DNA of 64,000 bases. Origin: Amycolatopsis decaplanina DSM 44594. Its GTDB lineage: Bacteria > Actinomycetota > Actinomycetes > Mycobacteriales > Pseudonocardiaceae. Below, in pieces: positions 60,653-64,000 of this stretch (its first letter is position 1; every line of letters begins with the position of its first letter). The position numbers were made by a program, and so were the translations under genes. Below the pieces are notes generated by a model. The model made no database searches. It was not told the DNA's origin and saw only the letters and a program-made list of their open reading frames with translations. The stretch is from contig NZ_AOHO01000045.1 in assembly GCF_000342005.1 (NCBI RefSeq), positions 124,001 to 188,000 of the forward strand, written 5' to 3'.

Positions 60653-62908
60653 ATGGCCAGTCCCACCACTGGAACCCCGGGCCGCGACGGTGAGGCTCCG
60701 GACACCGGCGGCCTCGGCCGCCGCCGGTTCCTGAGCTTCCTCGTCGCCGCGCCCACCCTCACGATCGCCACGAAGATCGGTATCGACACCGTCGCGCCCG
60801 AAGAGGCCGAGGCCGTCATCCCGACCCCGCCCGGGCCCGCCGAGATCCTCGACCTCGGCGATGTGCTGATCTTGTCGAACGCCCCCACCGCCGGTCTCCT
60901 CGTGCTGGAAGTCCGCGAAGACGGCCGGGTACGGCTGGAACTGCCGCGGACCGAGGTCGGCCAGGGCATCACCACGGCGAACGCGATGCTGGTCGCCGAG
61001 GAGATGGACCTGCCGCTCGACCGCGTCGACGTCGTCCTCTCCGACGCCCGCCCGGAACTGCTGTTCAACCAGCTGACCGGCGGTTCCAACACGATGCGCT
61101 CGCTCTACACCCCGGTGCGGACCGCGGCCGCCGCCGCCCGCGCCCGCCTGGTCGCGGCCGCCGCTCGGCAGTGGGACGCCGAGTCCGATCGGCTGTCCAC
61201 AAGGGACGGTGCGGTGATCGCGCCCGACGGCCGCCGGGCGGAGTACGGCACGCTGTCCAAGCCCGCCGCCCGCGCCGACCTCGGCAAGCTCACCGCGACC
61301 CCGAAGGCGGAGTCCGCGCACAAACTGGTCGGCACTCCGCAATCGCGCAAGGACGCCCGCGCGATGGTCACCGGACAGCTGCGGTACACGCTCGACCTGG
61401 ACATCCCCGGTGCGAAGCCGGTCATGGTCCGCCGTCCGCCGACGATCAACGGCACGGTCGAGAAGGTGAACAACGAGGCCGCGGTCCGTGCCATGCCCGG
61501 AATCATCGACATCGCCGTCATCAAGACCGGTGTCGCGGTGATGGCCGAGACCTTCGGCCAGGCGCTCGACGGCAAGAACGCCCTCGACGTCACCTGGAAC
61601 GGTGGCACCGTCGACGGCGAGAACAACGCGACGATCAAGAAGAAGCTGCAGGCCGCGGCGTTGCCGTTCGTCGTTCCGCCGCTGCTCACCCAGTACGTCG
61701 ACGGCGAGTTCGACTTCGCCTTCGCCAGCCACGCGCCGCTCGAGACCAATTCGGCGGTCGCCGACGTCCGCGAGGACAGCGCGACCATCTGGTCCGGGAT
61801 GAAGGTGCCGATCCTCGCGAAGCAGAACATCGCGCGGGAACTGGGATTGCCGGAGAACAAGGTGACGGTGCACGTCCAGCAGGCGGGCGGGTCCTTCGGC
61901 CGGCGGCTGTTCTCCGACGGCGCCATCGAGGCCGCTCGCGCCTCCAAGGCGTTCAAGCGGCCGGTGCGGCTGATGTGGAGCCGCATCGACGACATGCGCC
62001 ACGGCCGCGCGCGTGCCGCGAGCCACCACAAGATCCGCGCCACGTTCGCCCTCGGCCAGGTGCTCACCTTCGAACACCGGGTCGCGAGCGTGGAGACCGA
62101 CTGGAGTCACGGGCTCGGCGAGGTCCTGACCGCTTTCGCCGCGGAACTCCCGGTCGGTGGCAACCTGAGCTTCGCGCAGACGGTGTTCCTGCTGACGGTG
62201 AAGTCGCCGTACAACTTCGGGGTCACCACGCAGCTGCTCAACGAGGTCCCGGTGAACTTCCACACCGGCGCCTGGCGGTCGGTGTACTCGTCGAGCACGC
62301 GCGGCGCGGAAGAGATCATGGTCGACGAGATCGCCGCGAAGCTCGGCAAAGACCCGGTGGCCTTCCGGCGTGAGTTCATCAAGGACGACCGGCAGCGCGC
62401 CGTGCTGGACAAGGTCGCCGAACTGGGCGAGTGGGGCAAGAAGATGCCCAAGGGCTTCGCGCAGGGTGTCGCCGTGCACGGCGAGTACAAGTCTTACACC
62501 GCCTGCCTCGTCGAACTCGACGGCCGCGACCCGAAGAACCCGCGCGTCACCAAGGCGACCATCGCCGTCGACGTCGGCAAGCCGATCAACCCGCGCGGGA
62601 TCGAGGCGCAGATGCTCGGCGGCCTGACCGACGGCATCTCCACCACGCTGACCGCGGGGCTGCACATCGACAAGGGGCTGCCGCTGGAAGGCAGCTACTC
62701 GCAGTTCCACTACGCGCGGCAGAAGAACTCGCCGATGGACGTCAAGATCCACGTGATGCCGGAGACGGGCGAGATCGGCGGCGCCGGGGAACTCGGCGTG
62801 CCCGCGCCGGTCGGCGCGATCGGGAACGCCTACGCGCGGGCCACCGGGATCAAACCGCGCAGCTTCCCGATCAACTTCCCGGTCGACTTCGAACCCTTCC
62901 CCCGCTGA
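60653..62908 (+). CDS. Molybdopterin-binding subunit of an IorB-type aldehyde/isoquinoline oxidoreductase
   Basis: A 751-residue xanthine-oxidase-family large subunit. A Tat signal (GLGRRRFLSFLVAAPTLTIA, about residues 20-40) marks export. Conserved parts are EVGQGITTANAMLVAEEMDLP, the Moco segments GGSFGRRLFSDGAIEAA and AWRSVYSSSTRGAEEIMVDEI, and the catalytic glutamate in GGAGELGVPAPVGAIGNA. It hydroxylates aldehydes or N-heterocycles with water. It pairs with the iron-sulfur subunit 26 bp downstream. No FAD subunit is present, as in isoquinoline 1-oxidoreductase, so electrons would go to a quinone or cytochrome. Confidence 0.9.
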   Translation: MASPTTGTPGRDGEAPDTGGLGRRRFLSFLVAAPTLTIATKIGIDTVAPEEAEAVIPTPPGPAEILDLGDVLILSNAPTAGLLVLEVREDGRVRLELPRTEVGQGITTANAMLVAEEMDLPLDRVDVVLSDARPELLFNQLTGGSNTMRSLYTPVRTAAAAARARLVAAAARQWDAESDRLSTRDGAVIAPDGRRAEYGTLSKPAARADLGKLTATPKAESAHKLVGTPQSRKDARAMVTGQLRYTLDLDIPGAKPVMVRRPPTINGTVEKVNNEAAVRAMPGIIDIAVIKTGVAVMAETFGQALDGKNALDVTWNGGTVDGENNATIKKKLQAAALPFVVPPLLTQYVDGEFDFAFASHAPLETNSAVADVREDSATIWSGMKVPILAKQNIARELGLPENKVTVHVQQAGGSFGRRLFSDGAIEAARASKAFKRPVRLMWSRIDDMRHGRARAASHHKIRATFALGQVLTFEHRVASVETDWSHGLGEVLTAFAAELPVGGNLSFAQTVFLLTVKSPYNFGVTTQLLNEVPVNFHTGAWRSVYSSSTRGAEEIMVDEIAAKLGKDPVAFRREFIKDDRQRAVLDKVAELGEWGKKMPKGFAQGVAVHGEYKSYTACLVELDGRDPKNPRVTKATIAVDVGKPINPRGIEAQMLGGLTDGISTTLTAGLHIDKGLPLEGSYSQFHYARQKNSPMDVKIHVMPETGEIGGAGELGVPAPVGAIGNAYARATGIKPRSFPINFPVDFEPFPR

Positions 62909-62934
62909 CTTTCCTTCCCCGCCAAGGAGTTCCG

Positions 62935-63390
62935 ATGCCCAATTACACCTTCACGGTGAACGGGAAGACCGTCACCGTCGACGCGCCCGCGGACCTGCCC
63001 ATGCTGTGGGCGCTGCGGGACAAGCTCGGCGTCCGCGGCCCGAAGTACGGCTGCGGGATCAACGTCTGCAAGGCCTGCACCAGTCACCTCGACGGCGAGG
63101 CGTTCAACCCGTGCGTGACGCCGGTGTCCGACTGCTCGGGCAAGGAGGTCACCACGATCGAAGGCCTCGCCGACGGTGAAGACCTGCACCCGGTGCAGGA
63201 AGCCTGGCTGGAACAGGACGTCGCGCAGTGCGGCTACTGTCAGCCGGGGCAGATCATGGCGGCGGTGGCGCTGCTGAAGAAGACGAAGAACCCGACCGAC
63301 GCCGAGATCGACGCGATCCAGAACGTCTGCCGGTGCGGCACCTACTTCCGGATCCGGGAAGCCATCAAGAGCGCGGCCGCGAAGATGTGA
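62935..63390 (+). CDS. (2Fe-2S)-binding subunit of an IorA-type oxidoreductase
   Basis: A 151-residue ferredoxin-like subunit carrying two 2Fe-2S clusters. The N-terminal plant-type cluster uses YGCGINVCKACTSH plus a later Cys (NPCVTP). The C-terminal cluster uses QCGYCQPGQIM and NVCRCGTYFRIREAI. The first motif reads CKACT where CGACT is more common. ATG 62935 follows AAGGAG. It lacks its own signal peptide and is presumably exported with the Tat-tagged large subunit (hitchhiking). The gene order, large subunit first, is the reverse of the classical iorAB. Confidence 0.92.
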   Translation: MPNYTFTVNGKTVTVDAPADLPMLWALRDKLGVRGPKYGCGINVCKACTSHLDGEAFNPCVTPVSDCSGKEVTTIEGLADGEDLHPVQEAWLEQDVAQCGYCQPGQIMAAVALLKKTKNPTDAEIDAIQNVCRCGTYFRIREAIKSAAAKM

Positions 63391-63401
63391 AATCCCGCCG
63401 A

Positions 63402-63430
63402 TGCGGCGGAAATCCCGACTTTCCGCCGCA
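63402..63430 (+). terminator. Hairpin after the IorA-type gene
   Basis: TGCGGCGGAAA (63402-63412) and TTTCCGCCGCA (63420-63430) form a perfect 11-bp stem with a 7-nt loop, 11 bp after the stop codon. There is no T-run. Confidence 0.65.
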
Positions 63431-63492
63431 CCGGCGGTTCCTTCCGGCTTCGACAGGCCACCTCCGGACAAGTCGTGTTAGATGACGACCCC

Positions 63493-63514
63493 AGGGACTC
63501 GACGAGGAGTCCCT
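63493..63514 (+). promoter_or_regulatory. Leader hairpin before the PucR-like gene
   Basis: AGGGACTC (63493-63500) pairs with GAGTCCCT (63507-63514) around a 6-nt loop, ending 5 nt before the GGAGG ribosome site at 63520. It may influence translation of the following gene or mark the end of an upstream transcript. Confidence 0.4.
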
Positions 63515-63530
63515 GCCCCGGAGGACGTCC

Positions 63531-64000
63531 ATGCACTACGAAACTGTGCTCCGCGAAGGTTCGGCCGTCGTCGTCGCCGAACTGGCCGTCGAGGTCGAAA
63601 AGCAGCTGCCCGGACTCATCGACACCACCGTCGAGCAGATCCGTGCCGAGATGCCGGTGTACCGCGAAGCGCAGTTCGTCACCCTCGCCGAATTGCGGAC
63701 GTCGGTGCGGAACAACCTCGAGTTCGTCATGCGGACCCTGCGCGGCACGGAGGAACCCGACCTCGCGCAGGCGAGGGCGACCGGGCGCGCACGGGCGTTG
63801 CAGGGCGCGCCGCTGCCGGAACTCCTGCGGGCCTACCGGATCGGGCTCACCGAGGTGTGGAACCGGTTCGTCGAACTGACCGCTTCGGGCGAGCACCAGG
63901 ACCTCCGCGGCCTCGTCGCCGCGACGTCGGCGATCTGGGCGCTGATCGACGACTACGCCGAGGCGCTGACGACGACCTACCGCGACACCACCGCCGAAGT
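63531..64000 (+). CDS. PucR-like transcriptional regulator, N-terminal part (partial)
   Basis: An open frame of 156 codons from ATG 63531 (GGAGG 6 nt upstream) runs off the window. The sequence MHYETVLREGSAVVVAELAVEVEKQL... with QFVTLAELRTSVRNNLEFVMRTL and LPELLRAYRIGLTEVWNRFVEL matches the helical RsbRD_N-like domain found at the N-terminus of many actinobacterial PucR-type regulators. The DNA-binding PucR HTH_30 domain would lie beyond the window. The assignment is therefore tentative. Confidence 0.65.
   Translation, partial: MHYETVLREGSAVVVAELAVEVEKQLPGLIDTTVEQIRAEMPVYREAQFVTLAELRTSVRNNLEFVMRTLRGTEEPDLAQARATGRARALQGAPLPELLRAYRIGLTEVWNRFVELTASGEHQDLRGLVAATSAIWALIDDYAEALTTTYRDTTAE

Overview
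The window looks like a chromosomal stretch of a high-GC actinomycete of the Pseudonocardiales, most likely Amycolatopsis or a close relative. The evidence is the very high third-position GC, frequent GTG starts, a dcw tail (ftsZ-pgeF-yggS-sepF-yggT-divIVA), a type II DAHP synthase, F420- and SigK/SigC-type genes shared with mycobacteria, and many perfect intergenic palindromes. The genus is inferred from memory of such genomes, not from a search. I see no tRNA, rRNA, CRISPR array or polyketide/peptide synthase cluster.

Layout. 1-5.8 kb: end of trpB, trpA, a divergent set of a glutamine-synthetase-like ligase and two amidohydrolases, then lgt. 6-7.9 kb: an SDR plus DapB-like dehydrogenase operon under a KstR-like box. 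8.2-14.3 kb: gltBD. 14.6-18.7 kb: a secreted trypsin-like protease, aroG and a wax-ester/diacylglycerol acyltransferase, separated by palindromic elements. 18.9-25 kb: a DinB-like protein, then a SigK locus (cfa-DUF1295 divergent from FAD oxidoreductase-DUF1365-sigK-rskA). 25.2-30.1 kb: ftsZ to divIVA. 30.2-34.3 kb: an accessory insert holding a FUSC transporter, a broken DUF222/HNH gene carrying a small TIR element, and a frameshifted hypothetical gene. 34.4-37.8 kb: ileS behind a T-box leader. 38-42.7 kb: a penicillin-binding protein, an ArsR-type regulator, a cation/H+ antiporter and a LasA-type M23 peptidase. 42.9-46.6 kb: a SAM-IV riboswitch with a class V aminotransferase-fold enzyme, then lspA-rluD. 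46.6-53.6 kb: a repeat-containing protein, a double DUF885 protein, an LLM F420 oxidoreductase, Ppx/GppA and a small acidic ORF. 53.6-59 kb: beta-phosphoglucomutase plus GH65 phosphorylase, a MarR/PPOX divergent pair and a ROK regulator with an upstream dre-like site. 59.1-64 kb: a SigC-like sigma factor divergent from a zinc-finger membrane anti-sigma candidate, a two-subunit IorBA-type molybdenum hydroxylase and the start of a PucR-like regulator.

The most informative observations are regulatory. Two divergent SigK-type promoters (CCATCC-N16-CGAAT and CAATCC-N16-CGAAT) each sit exactly 7 nt before an in-frame start codon, implying leaderless mRNAs. SigK keeps a cysteine pair 50 residues apart. 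A MarR gene and a PPOX gene overlap their start codons inside a 20-bp palindrome. A TIR element with a 7-bp target duplication is inserted in the HH motif of an HNH gene. No wholly new multi-gene defence or biosynthetic system could be supported.
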